Source: Moniliophthora roreri (lineage: Eukaryota; Basidiomycota; Agaricomycetes; Agaricales; Marasmiaceae). Taken from it: 64,000 nt of DNA. Of this stretch, positions 47,368 through 59,116 are shown piece after piece. The stretch covers positions 201,001-265,000 of the forward strand of contig LATX02000111.1 of NCBI GenBank assembly GCA_001466705.2. Direction: 5' to 3'. The notes beneath the pieces are model-generated. The model was not told the DNA's origin, did not search any database, and was given only the letters and a program-made list of their open reading frames with translations. The position numbers and the translations under genes are program-made. Position 1 is the first letter of the stretch, and each line of letters begins with the position of its first letter.

Positions 47368-49674
47368 TTACAATAGGGCGGTCTGCTCAACCAGCGCTCT
47401 AGCTTTTTCACTCCGTGGTGTGATGTTGCATTTGAAAGGGAGGGGATGGCTTGTTGATACCGTCAGCATCGTACAGGGATGAATCTGCGACGTTTGAAAC
47501 TCACCAAATCATTCCAGAAGCAAATGCAGCCTCAGTAGGAACCGGTCGTCCTTGTCCATCCTTCCCAGGCCCGATATTGAACGAATGCAAGATACAAGCA
47601 ATTGAGATCCAGAGCTGTCCTTGCGCCATGAACCGTCCAGGGCAGATACGCCGTCCGTACCCGAATGCCACGCTGACAGGATCCAAGACGGCGGGATCTT
47701 TAGTGAGGAATCTCTCTGGCTTGAACCTCATCGGCTCTGGATATGTATGGGGGTTGTGTAAGATGGTCCTGTAAGGTGAATTAGAGGTGCGTAATCCGGT
47801 TGCGAAGTGACATGTGTACGAACCAACTGTTGCCAATGATTGTTGTGCCTGCAGGTATGTGGTAGCCACGATATTCATCGTCTCTAGTGACCATGTGTGG
47901 CAAACCTAGAAAAGGGTCAACATTTTTTTTACCAATGTCATATTAGTGCTGTTACCCACCAAGTGGCGCGACTGGATTCCACCTACGAAGGAAAACAAAA
48001 TTTCAGACTGCGTGGCGTGTGCGAAATCGTGTGTACTTACCTGAGGACTTCCAAAACCAGTGCATCAATGTAAGGTAATGAACCGCGGTCTGTAAAGTCC
48101 GGCAAACGCCCTGGACCGACTACGAAATCAAGTTCCGCTTGTGCTTTGTCTTGCACTTCAGGGTGCAGAATCATGGCAAGCATGAACGAAGAAAGCGAAG
48201 AAACAGTCTACAATGATCAAATAGTAAGCGATTCATCCAGAAACCTAAGACTTCAGTGCTTACACTTTCAGCTCCAGCTGTGGCGTTATTAGCATGAGGT
48301 TGATCAAAATCTAGAACACTTCAAAAAGGCTCACCGGCATATGCTAGACCGGCGCAATTCCTAATCGTCTCCGTTTCCTTAGCGATGACTTCAGAGTCTA
48401 CGGCTTTCTCCTTGCTCTTGAGGTCGAGGTCGCTCAACAAATTGGATACGAAACTGGGCGAAGCGGTGCCTTGTTTCTATCGGAGCGTTCGGTGAAAGGC
48501 ACAGTGATTTCGAGATGAATGAAGCCTTACTAAAGAAGCCTTGACCGAATCAAAAGGGGCATTCCGCATTTCCATGACCGACTTCCTCCAATGTTGAGCC
48601 TTTCTTTGGAAACCCGCTAACGGGAACCAAGCAGGGATGTGCTTCACTGTTTTTTTGGGGGTCTTGATCTCAGCGGGGACGGGGATACATAGAGAAATAC
48701 TGACAAGTCGGAAAGATATCAACAAGAAACGCGCCAGGGTGAGCGGCTTTGGCCATTCCTTGGAGTGCAGTTTCAGCGACAGTGATGTAGTGATCATCCT
48801 CGTCCGCAATTTCGATCCCATATGTCACGTTCATGATCGTACTCGCAGAATTACTATCGAAGGATGAATGAGCCATTCGCACGAGTTGCGAAAAGATCAG
48901 AACACCATACTATCGCAGGTGGTTAACCAGATCATCAGGGTGATGAAGCATTCGGCGAATCAGCTTGTGCGCTTCCTTCAGTTGAGTGGGCCAGAACGCG
49001 GAGATAACGGATGATTGGAATTGCCTGTGAAACACTGTACGGTGGTTTTTCCAACGAGGGCCTAGACAATGATAAATTATCAGTAACTTCGTAAGCTAAA
49101 ACTAGAATGATAACGGGTTTCTACCATACGGCATATGCCCGAAACTCCAATCCCATCCCATCCTGAGGGTGTTAATTAGTACCATTCAAGGAAACATCAT
49201 TAGAAAGGAAGAACTCACAAGTCGTTAATCATGGGAAGGTCATTGCGGTCAGAATAGTTGTTGCCTCGTTTCTCGAAAAGTTCGTTCGCGGTTTCGTAAG
49301 AGTTGACGACCAAGATTGTCTTTCCCAGGACACTCAAAAATACAAGATCACCTAGGAGAACAGTCAGATGTAGAGGCAGAAAAGAGTAAACGAAAACGCA
49401 CCATAGTCTTGCGCGAATTTCCAATAGGATTCTGACTCCTTTTCTCTTGGTATGTCCTAGATCAAGTCCAAGTTACTCAATATTCGTAGTCCCGGGAGGC
49501 ATGAGCGCCACCTACGAATACATTCCCAATAATCGGAAGAGGTTTTGGACCTGGCGGTGTGGGTAGTCCGTTAGGATTTGAGAGAGCGCGAGCGCGCCTC
49601 ACTGACAACACCCGGTACATAATCACGACGCCAACAAGGATCACAAAAATTTCGAGATTAGTGAGCGTTTGCAT
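47368..49674 (-). CDS. cytochrome P450 monooxygenase
   Basis: Heme-thiolate monooxygenase anchored in the ER; the substrate is unknown. The ATG at 49674 gives an N-terminal anchor ([21 protein letters not shown]), followed by the proline-rich hinge [16 protein letters not shown]. The I-helix motif is AGAEST, K-helix EVLR in [16 protein letters not shown], and heme loop [12 protein letters not shown] with the axial Cys. The many short introns include a 14-nt exon (CTGGAGCTGAAAGT, near 48267-48280) that carries most of the I-helix oxygen-binding motif. The sequence resembles the OrdA-like P450s abundant in Agaricomycetes. Neighbours are not secondary-metabolism genes. The stop codon is TAA at 47368-47370. 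Confidence 0.92.
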
Positions 49675-52529
49675 GGCTGGAGGTAGAGCGAAAGCTGGCA
49701 CAGAGGTTTAGTTCAGGTAGTTTGAAGTCCGATGAACGGTGTCCTCGGCTGCGCCTTTTATATCGGAAAGCCTCTTGTATTATTCTAAGTATGGTGCTGA
49801 ATCTGTCGAAGACAGAAGACAACATCGAAACGAACAGATTTTGGAACGTGGTAAGCGTGGCTGTCCCAAGATCCACTGTTGTCAAGGTGCCCGCCCCTCG
49901 GTTCACTTTGAAAGCTGGATAGAATCCCGTGATCGGGGGATCCGTTTTGGCCCCGATTCAAATCTTGTCCACCTCTTGTTCCAAGAGACCGAAAAGCAGT
50001 GTCCGGATCCTGCGAGAACGAGAGATGCGCGACCAGTATATCTGGTTGCAAGTCTCCACTCCCCTGCGCACCCGTTGAAGCAAGGATGAGTAGTAGCTGG
50101 CTTGCCATTCGGCCCGTTGTTTCGGTAGTGATTGTAAGCGTGATAACATTCGCGAAGTTCCCTCTAGACTTTTTCAGTAGCGTTAAAGACTCTTAGGCAG
50201 AACCCGTGGCGAGAAGGTGGAGTGCGTTTATCTGCCGACCTACAATAACAATTAGAGGGACCTTCTTCGTACCCGGAGAAGCGTTACAGATACATTCGGG
50301 TTTTCGTGATATTTTGATGGTGTCAACGGCCCAGGCGATAGATACGGAGGAAATGTGGTTGATTTGACTACTCTTGAGCAACATCAGAAAGTGTATGCAC
50401 CAAGTATCCTGGGAATGCCGAAGCGTGCCGGCGGCGTCCTACATGCTGTCAACGTTTAGCGAAATGGTAAGCGATGAATACCATCCAAGATACCATCAAC
50501 TGTATGGACATGCAGTGACGTCGAGGGCCACAGCGCAATCCCAAACCACAAAGCCCGGTCCCGACATGTAAGGCCTCTCTCGCTATATCTCATCCATACA
50601 CGCCTATTATCATTTCTTGATGCTGTACCCAGAGTACGGCCGCACATATCGTACCACGTTGCTGTAATTTTTACCTAACATCTTGCTACCATACCTACAC
50701 CTATTCGTGCTCTATCGCCTTAACAGGCTATTAAATTTACGCCTTATACTTGATGGTACCTTCGTGATAACGCGTTACACGACAGGTTTCGGATCACCTC
50801 CTTCATAAGGCTCGCATGCTGGCCGTTTTGCCATCATCTGTTAATGCACCCAATGGATGCATAGCTTCCTGTTCCACGCTCGTCGCCACACCCCAGTACA
50901 GATAATCACCATTTTACTCTGAACACTTACAAGAACCAACACTGGATTGCCCAGCACCTTCATTCTCCCAACAGATCCATCACCCGATATCCTGCCCTAC
51001 TCCATTGAACGATGGGTATAGATCCAAGCAACCACCAATCTCCAAGATAGCAATATTTCCCTCCATTCAGCGACACTGCTATTGAACCGATCAAAGAGAT
51101 CCAGCAAACAGCATAAAAAGATGTCATACACGAGTGAGACGTCGCCGTGTCCCGCTTTATACAATGGCACGGTAGATGCGGCGCAGATGACAGAAATGAT
51201 CATCCATCTGAAATGTAGAATGAAAATTGCATCAGCGCCGTCAAAGCCATGTTGTGATAACACTCGCCAGCTTTGTCTTTATTCACTGCACTGAATAAAA
51301 TTCTCCCGGGTCACAGACCATTGTAACGCTGAGATGTAATGTGTTCGAGCTGCCAGAATGCGCGGTGCGCTGGTCTGGAGGTATTGCGCCGGCGCTCAAT
51401 CGTAAACGCGAGCATAGGAGAGGCAGATGATTGGATGTGTGGTACTCTGGAGTCGTTCTATGAAAGTGCCTTGGAGAGTATAACCGCAGCGTTTGTTTAT
51501 GAGCCGAGATGGGTTGTACAACTGCGAGAACCTAGGGCATCGCATGTTTTGAGTATTCAATGATTGATAACTTACCATGGTTCACAACTACGACGTGTCT
51601 GCCTTGATCCTCGAGCGGACTGGACTTGTCTCCCTCCGTCAAGAGATAATAGAGGCTTGACCAAGGACTGTGAAGTCATTCTCGACGAGAGACTTAGCAT
51701 CTCTATCAACACGAGTCAGGGGAGCTGGAGGGAACCCAGTCATCAAAAAATGTAAACTGTGAGACTTACTTGCATGTTTGGCAAGATAAGCCACCGTAGC
51801 TCCGTGCACATACTAGACAAACAGAGCTAGCTTAAAGCCTCCTATACATGAGTTGTCCCAAATCAAACGCGGCAAGGACCCAGTCTTTCGAGCCATAACA
51901 AGCATCGTAAAATAGAACCAGGAAAGTGGTGATATTTTGTGCGTTACATCAAGCGGCCCAACACGTAAAGATGCCTCGAGTTCAATCATAGCCCTGTGCT
52001 AAGGGAGATCACGGTCAGCACCACGGTGAAAACAGGAATGGCCGTTGAATGGACGTAAAAGTACCGTGAATACGCACATGTACATGGGCTCCAGTGCTTG
52101 AAGCTTGAACTTGAAGTGCGGCTGGGAGTGTGTTTCCGCGATTGTGTATGTGAATTCTGGTGTAGAACAGATGTTCATTACCGATGAATATGGGAGCCAA
52201 TGCAATGGTCACTTCCCTTCTGCCACCACCGTCATCTAATTTTCATACCAATTCACGATAAGGCGGCACTTCTCATTCTTTGCCTGCTCAAAAATAGAAT
52301 GGTACACTGCCACAAGTCCGTAAGATTCCAGTTGAAAAGAGTTTGGCACAGAGTGTCGAGATGGATATGACTGGGAAGGGCCAATTCCGACGGACCGTAG
52401 TCAACTTCATGGCCAAGAACAATTTAGATAGATAAATAGATACACCCAGCCCTTGTGCGTCATAAGCGCCTTCCTCTCTTGCCACTTACCGTTACCCAGA
52501 GCTACCATGTCAATACTCCACTTACGAAC
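49675..52529. other. 2.85-kb gene-poor stretch
   Basis: No gene, tRNA or transposon protein was recognised on either strand. CpG is present at normal-looking density, so it differs from the silenced repeat domain at 56-61 kb. Short frames of 60-115 codons occur on both strands but overlap each other and show no family motif. It may hold promoters, a non-coding RNA or an old relic. Confidence 0.45.
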
Positions 52530-55500
52530 ATGAATGCAATGAATCCCAAATCCTCCTCTACATTCAACAAATTCATTCTTTACGAAAATCGCCTCCGTTT
52601 CTTTGTCATCGCATCTAACGTTGCCGATTCTCGACATCGTATTATCAAGATCGACAGGACGGCACAAGATGAGCTTGTTGTCGTGGAAGATGAAGCGGAA
52701 TATACGGGAAAGCAGATGAGTGCAATGCTCAAAATGCTTGATGATGGAAATAAGAGTTCCGGGGGGTTGGGGAAGGCAAGAGTATTCTTTGGGATTGCTG
52801 GTGTGTGCTGTCCGGTTTGACTTCTGAGAGTGACGGGTTTAAGTTGTGGACAGGGTTCATAAGATTCACGGCGGGATGGTACATGATTCTCATTACCAAA
52901 CGTTCTATAGTGGCTCTGCTAGGAGGACACTATATTTATCACTGCGAAAACACGGAAATGGTCCCCGTTTGTTTCAACCAGAAGACCGAAAAGCCTGCAG
53001 AAGAGCAGAGGTTACTGGGGGTGTTTAAGCAAGTGGATATGTCCAAGAATTTCTACTTTAGGTACGTCTGCTGTCCATTTCCGTTTGTTTCACGGCTGAC
53101 GGCGGCGGAGAAGTTATACATACGACCTAACTTCGACACTCCAACACAACCTGGCAGGTTCTAGCCGGAATATTTATGGAAAATGGCCTTTCAATGACAG
53201 ATATGCATGGAACTTTCATATGCTTACTGCACCGTTTGGCGAGGAACAGGGGAATATAAGGACCCAATGGATGTTGCCTTTGGTTCACGGACATGTTGAC
53301 CAAGCTAGTAAGTGATCTGTGTCTTCAGAGTTGTGGAGTTTTCTAAATGGGAAGTATAGAATTGACCGTCCTGGGTCGCGTCATCTTTGTCACACTCATC
53401 GCGCGTCGATCAAGACATTTTGCTGGTGCAAGGTATTTGAAGCGTGGGGTGAATGGGGAGGTGCGTTGCGTCAGTTTTTAATTACCCTAGAGACTAATTG
53501 AATGGGACAGGGAAACGTTGCCAATGAAGTAGAAACCGAACAAATCGTATCGGAAGCACTAACAACCCCATTCTATTACCCGGCAAGCGGCGAAGGTGGC
53601 CGCGGACCTAACCCCCATTTCACCTCATACGTGCAGTACAGAGGGAGCATCCCCGTTTATTGGACACAGGAAACCACTGGTATGACACCGAGGCCGCCTA
53701 TTGAGAGTACGTATCCTTATTTCTGTGTGCACTAAAATGTGGTTCTGACTTTTTGACGCTGCATAGTCAGTGTAGTGGACCCATTCTATGCCGCCGCAGC
53801 ACGTCATTTTGACAACCTCTTTAAACAATACGGAGCTCCCATCGAAATTCTTAATCTCATCAAGAGCAAGGAGCCCGTACCTCGGGAGTCGAAGCTTCTT
53901 GTGGAGTATAAGCAATGCACGAGATACCTTAATCAGTTTCTACCGCCAGGGAAGAAGATGATACATAGGGACTGGGATATGAGTCGGGCGTATAAGCAGT
54001 ATACATCTTTTCTGCTCTGATGAGGACGATGCTGATCGTAGGGCTGGATAGGAAAACACAAGATGTCATAAGCTATCTCGAAGATCTGGCGGAAGAATCC
54101 ATCCAACGCACAGGCTTCTTTCATTCTGGCCCAGAACCATATTGGCATCACTTACAGAGGGATGAGGACGAGGAGATGCAGTACGTTATCTCTCTTCCTT
54201 CCTTTCCTTCACTAAGCTCGCTTCAGTACATGCAGCGACAAATGCACTTCGTGGCGGCGCACAATTTCCTTGCAAAACGGCATCTGCCGAGTCAACTGTG
54301 TTGACTGTCTCGACCGAACCAACGCTGCTCAATTTGTTTTCGGTAAACGCGCCTTGGGACATCAACTTTATGCTCTTGGGGTAGTGGATAACCCAAATCT
54401 GTCGTTTGATAGTGATGCAGTGAATATGCTGACGGAGATGTATCATGATCACGGAGATAGTATGTGACATCGTTTCTCTTTTTGTCCAGGTAGCTAAGAA
54501 ACTACACACACGATAGCAATTGCTCTCCAATACACCGGCAGCGCCCTCGTCAATCGCGTCGAAACTTACCGTCGTATGCCTCACTGGAATAGCCACTCCC
54601 GCGACATCATCGAAAACATCCGTCGATTCTACACCAACTCCCTCCTAGACGCCGACAGGCAAGCAGCTATTAACCTTTTTTTGGGTGTCTCCGCCTCCTC
54701 CGAAAAACCTCCACCCATTTCACACCCCCCAGTACGAAGCGGCTACCGTAACTGGTTCAAGGAGGAGCACCTCATGCAGCCTTACCGTATCGATGATTGT
54801 TCTGCCAATCTGATGCAGACGGCACAAAAAGGGGACTTTTGGGTAGAATATTACAGACCGTTATTGTTTACCAGTTTGACGAAGCATTTTGTGTATGGGA
54901 TGAATAGTACATTGAAGTTGCCTGGGTGAGTGCCTTTGCTTTATGTTCTTGAATCTGTGGAAAGGGGGAACTGATGAGTATTGGTTTAATTGGTAGTAAA
55001 ACAGCCAAAGACGTGAACCATAGTCCTTTTGAGGCACACGGGAGACATGCTAGGCAGCCGCAGACTGGGTATGTTTCATCCCCCCTTTCTTCCGTCTTCC
55101 TTACTCTTGACTTCTACGCAGGGTCGTACAAGGCGTAAGAAGATGGATAACTTCCCCGTCCCACGGCTCAGCAAACACGCCCAAGAAGCCCGCTGTCAAA
55201 AAATCCGAAACCCGTCGAGTCTCGATTGAACCGGAGCTTTTAGACCGTCATTCTACAGAGGCTATTGCAAAACAGCTATTGAATCCTACAGTTTCGGAAG
55301 AGGAGGAGGCGGAGTACCACGGGTGCGCGTTCTCAGTCTATCAATCACTTGTATTTTCGTTCAACTTTAGGGAATAGGTACATTGATCAATGTCAAGAAC
55401 TTCTCGATGCACGTTTCATAGGAGGGGAGAGGAAGGACCTTGAAGTCTATACGAATGCGGTGAAGACGGCTGCTGGTGAGCTTGATTGGAGCGAAGCAGT

Positions 55501-55621
55501 GATACCAAAGGAGCTCGTGATGTACGTTGAATATGGCAAGCCCGAGTATATAGGGAGGAAGGAGGCGCTCCCTGTTCAGTATAATTATGAGCGGTGGTTG
55601 TCGGGGTTGGGTCAGTTGTAG
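52530..55621 (+). CDS. FIG4: phosphoinositide 5-phosphatase Fig4 (SAC domain)
   Basis: Removes the 5-phosphate of PI(3,5)P2 and, with Vac14 and Fab1/PIKfyve, controls vacuole/endolysosome size. The start is the ATG at 52530 (MNAMNPKSS). The N-terminal part contains [19 protein letters not shown] and [18 protein letters not shown]. The SAC core has [32 protein letters not shown] and [23 protein letters not shown]. The catalytic CX5R(T) motif is [14 protein letters not shown] near 54294-54335, and [17 protein letters not shown] follows. The later part has [15 protein letters not shown]. About eight introns fit well; one of them (54001-54048) uses GTATAC..TAG to join SRAYKQ to KTQDVISYL. The C-terminus ends ...[13 protein letters not shown]. 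No breaks were seen. Confidence 0.93.
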
Positions 55622-56122
55622 ATTCCACTAGAGTTAATGGCAAAACTGTCAACCTATATGGTTTAAGAAGAAGTATGCCACTCGAATACTACCATATCAC
55701 TTGCGATCGTCAGGTAGTATCGTCAGAAGATTCCGCGCTGCCACCAAGCTACCACCCTAGAAGAATCACCTATGCACTTGAACCCCGTCGTAGTCACTGA
55801 CACTTCCATCGACTTCTCAACAACTCTACCTTCCACCAGCCCCACGGACATAAAGATGCCCGATTTTTCCGGCGTCATCTAGCGGGAATCCATCAGTATT
55901 CAGCTTGTATGGTGTCGTGATCTATTTTCCCTGTGATGGGCTAGCGACGGCCTTACGGTCTACGTCGATGGTGCTAATTTGCAACTGCAGTATTCAGGTT
56001 GACAATAAAGCGGTTCTGTGCTTCGTGAAGAACGGTTCATTATTCATGCTGTATGCAATTGGATGTGGCCTCGACACAACAAAGCCAAAAAAGGGGTGGT
56101 TGGCTGGTTCGGCCGGAGGCCG
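55622..56122. other. FIG4 3' flank up to the repeat-domain boundary
   Basis: About 500 bases of normal-looking, CpG-containing sequence. It ends in the hairpin TCGGCC-GGA-GGCCGA (56109-56123), directly after which CpG disappears. No gene was recognised. Confidence 0.5.
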
Positions 56123-57549
56123 ACTAAAAAAACTTCTCCTACCCCATAATTTTTGGTAGTTTTGGCTGGTTTTGGAGACTTTTGGACAATGATTTTGGTG
56201 GATTTCTGTGTCTGGGATTCTTAATTTTTGGCAGTGCTTGGGGACCACAGCTAGCTGGGCATCAACTGTGAAGGCCAATGTGGTTTCATGAAAACCTATA
56301 GTCCTCCTACCTTCAGGACAGTCTGTAGACAATCCATGACTTCTAAAAAATCCAAATACATCAGGCAGAGGTGGTATCAGCAAGATAGAGAGGTGGGCAG
56401 TTCATCTACTGCTTATGCCATTCTCTCCATATAAAGTAACTCTGGCACACAATGGTTGGCCCAAAAAAAAATCTGGTGCTATATATTAATTTTTTTTCCT
56501 GGCCCCAGAGCAAGGAGTTGTGACTGTATGACAATTACATTCCCTCTATTTGACCTCAGTGATGGGCTCTGTGTGTTGTTAGACTTTCAGGACATATTTA
56601 GAGATCCATTTGAGGCTCCATTATTTCTGGCATCTTCACACTAGGTGTTTTCTGCTTGATCAGATAAGGACTGAATGGCCTTGAACAGCATTCCAAGTCC
56701 TTCTTGATACTCATTGCATGCTTCAAGTTGTTAGAGATGTCAGTCTAGGTCTTGTTCATTCATCTAGATGTTCAGCACTCAAGTTTGCAGGTGTCAGTAT
56801 GAGGATGTGCCTCTTGTAGTGTTCATTACACCAAGCAGTCTCATTTCTGCCACAATGTTATTCAAGCAAGTGTTTCTCACAATGGTTTGTTTTCCTTCTG
56901 TCAACCATTCTCTATTGCTCATACTGCAAAGAGTCTGCAGAATCCACTGGTCTCAGATCCTCCCATGGCTAGTCTCTATAAGTCTACCACTACAATCCAA
57001 TGGCCCAATTTGAATTTAGGACCTATTGCCAGAGTATATGTGAAAATAATGCACTTTTGTATTCATTTGACAATTATAATGCCAAGTTCAATGATTTTCA
57101 GAGAAATATAATCCAAGATTATGAAAGAGCTAATAGAGGACAGGTTGCTTGAATTATAAATTTCTTGCCACTGGTACATATGCTTATTACAGATGCAGTC
57201 TGTACCTATTCTGACTCTTGTTGTCAGGTTAATCTAGTTGCAATAGACCCCATCAAAACCCTTTTTGAAAGACTTTGAAATACTATAAAAGGGTCAGCAT
57301 TGTCTGTTATGAAGGTGTTGGACTTTCAGAAGGATAACACAACCATTTTGGTCATGGTCATAGTCAATCATGTTGGTGAGCAGTCCCAATCTCTATCACA
57401 CATGTAGCTGTCTGACTATGTCTTCTCAGGAAATGGGTTCAATGCCCACATGAGGCAATCATTATGGCTGAGTGCATAATGTTTCAAAATGTTCTAACTG
57501 AATGCCTAAAACTCAGGTGTAGATGGTAAATATGGAAGGCTGACACTCA

Positions 57550-59116
57550 TGCAATATCTCTATCAGCAAGCTCTTGATGAAGATTTTGTTTTAGTATGTG
57601 TTAGCATGTCCCATTCTTTGCTGCTTTGCTAATCTTTTGTGCAGGTGTGAGGCACACCAGCTTTAGGCAAAACAACACTTCTTCAGCTTCTCCAACAATT
57701 CATAGAATTCAATCACTCTGACCATATAGTGGAAGTAATACCTTATGGGATGCCCAGGAGCAAAGCCACAGGTTTGTAAATTAATTCTTTTCTATCATGC
57801 AGACAGGACTTAACTTCTGTGCAAGGTGAATGCACTGAACTTGAGGGAGGATTACAATGCTTTTTGATGCCACAGACATCCCTCCCTGACCTAATCTTGT
57901 TCCTTAGAGGGCATGAAGCTGACTTTAATAAGCTACTATGGCTTCTTATGGATGAGGCTCAAACATCATACTGGGACCTTCAATTATGGATCTACCTATT
58001 TAAAGCACTACAAGACCAGAAGCCTGAAAGCATCTATGTAGTGCTTTTTGCATCCTATGGAAGTCAGTGAGGTGAGCATCATAGGGAGCAAGCATTTCAA
58101 TTCAGAACTCCTCTTTGGATCCCAGCATGAGCAATTCTGGGCCTTGTTCCAACACTCAAGGTGCCATCTTCTCTGCTCTTCACCACTGCAGAATACACAT
58201 TATTTATTGGTGGAATAGAATGGAGTCCACACTTTAATTACTGGCCACAATTAGACTCTGATTTAGGTGAATTTATTTTCAGGATTTCTGCTGGTCATAT
58301 TGGTGCCATCATGTTCTTGCTCTATATGGCAGCAAGTGCCAAGGTATTGTTGCACTCTATTTTTTTTTAATCAACTTCAGCTGATTGACTATTTCAGAAA
58401 GACTCTTATTGTTTGCTGCAACTGCCAATTCTATCCTACAATGGATTCATGAGTGTCTGGAACACTCCAGACAAGTTTATGGATGGACTAAGAAGTGACA
58501 GAGATGCATTTCTAGAGGCTTTTCTAGAAAACCTCTGTTTGCTTATCATGCTCTCTGGATTTACATAATTCAATAGCTGATCACAGTGCAATGCATTGAT
58601 GAAGAGGAAGCTTTGGTTATTCCAAGACTGGACCCAGAAGAATTGGAAGCCATTGGCAACATGAAGCTGCAGGTATAGATATACACACATGAGTTGACTG
58701 TAAACTCTGACCACATTGCCTTGCACTTCCTGTCACTGCTCCATCTCTCCTGGTTCTCTAATAAACTTTCAGTCAACACACCTCTTCTCTCTAATGTTAT
58801 GTAATTGTCATTTGAAAAGTTTTAGAGGGGTGTTCTGGTGGGTTTCTCCTGTGCTGCACTCTGCAACCTGCTATGTGCCAAGGTAGTAAATTCCAGGGTC
58901 TCATCTGTAGAGGCCCAATACTAGAACAAATTTTACTGTTCTCTTCATGCTCTTACAGGAGGGGCAATGGCAGCCTCACCAGAATATGGACAGTATGTGA
59001 AGAAACAGAAGCATATTGATTTCTTCATTGCCTCAAAAGGCTGGGGCATTGAGCTTCTTCATGATTGCAATCAAGTCAAAGAACATCTTCAACAATTTGA
59101 CACTACTGGAGCCTAG
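57550..59116 (+). pseudogene. Crinkler-type P-loop NTPase / REase-fold protein relic
   Basis: Decayed gene of the NTPase-plus-nuclease architecture found in fungal and oomycete Crinkler (CRN-RHS-type) proteins. Visible parts: a Walker A GTPALGKTTLL at 57651-57683, a Walker B region LLMDEAQTSYWD at about 57945-57980, a sensor-like FASYGS at 58047-58064, GEFIFRISAGHIGAIM near 58269-58313, and a C-terminal restriction-endonuclease-like block with IDFFI (59015-59029) and WGIELL (59042-59059). Breaks: a TGA at 57648-57650 immediately ahead of Walker A, frame changes between the NTPase and REase parts, and a TAG at 59114-59116 where the domain should continue. The N-terminal header expected of Crinklers was not recognised. 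Family assignment rests on the combination of motifs. Confidence 0.6.

Noticed and set aside
49739..50108. overlapping 107-116-codon frames on both strands
   Set aside because: Mutually overlapping, no motifs, no splice continuation; treated as chance.
52854..53513. possible frameshifts in FIG4
   Set aside because: The apparent breaks coincide with GT..AG introns, and SAC-domain blocks continue in order on both sides.
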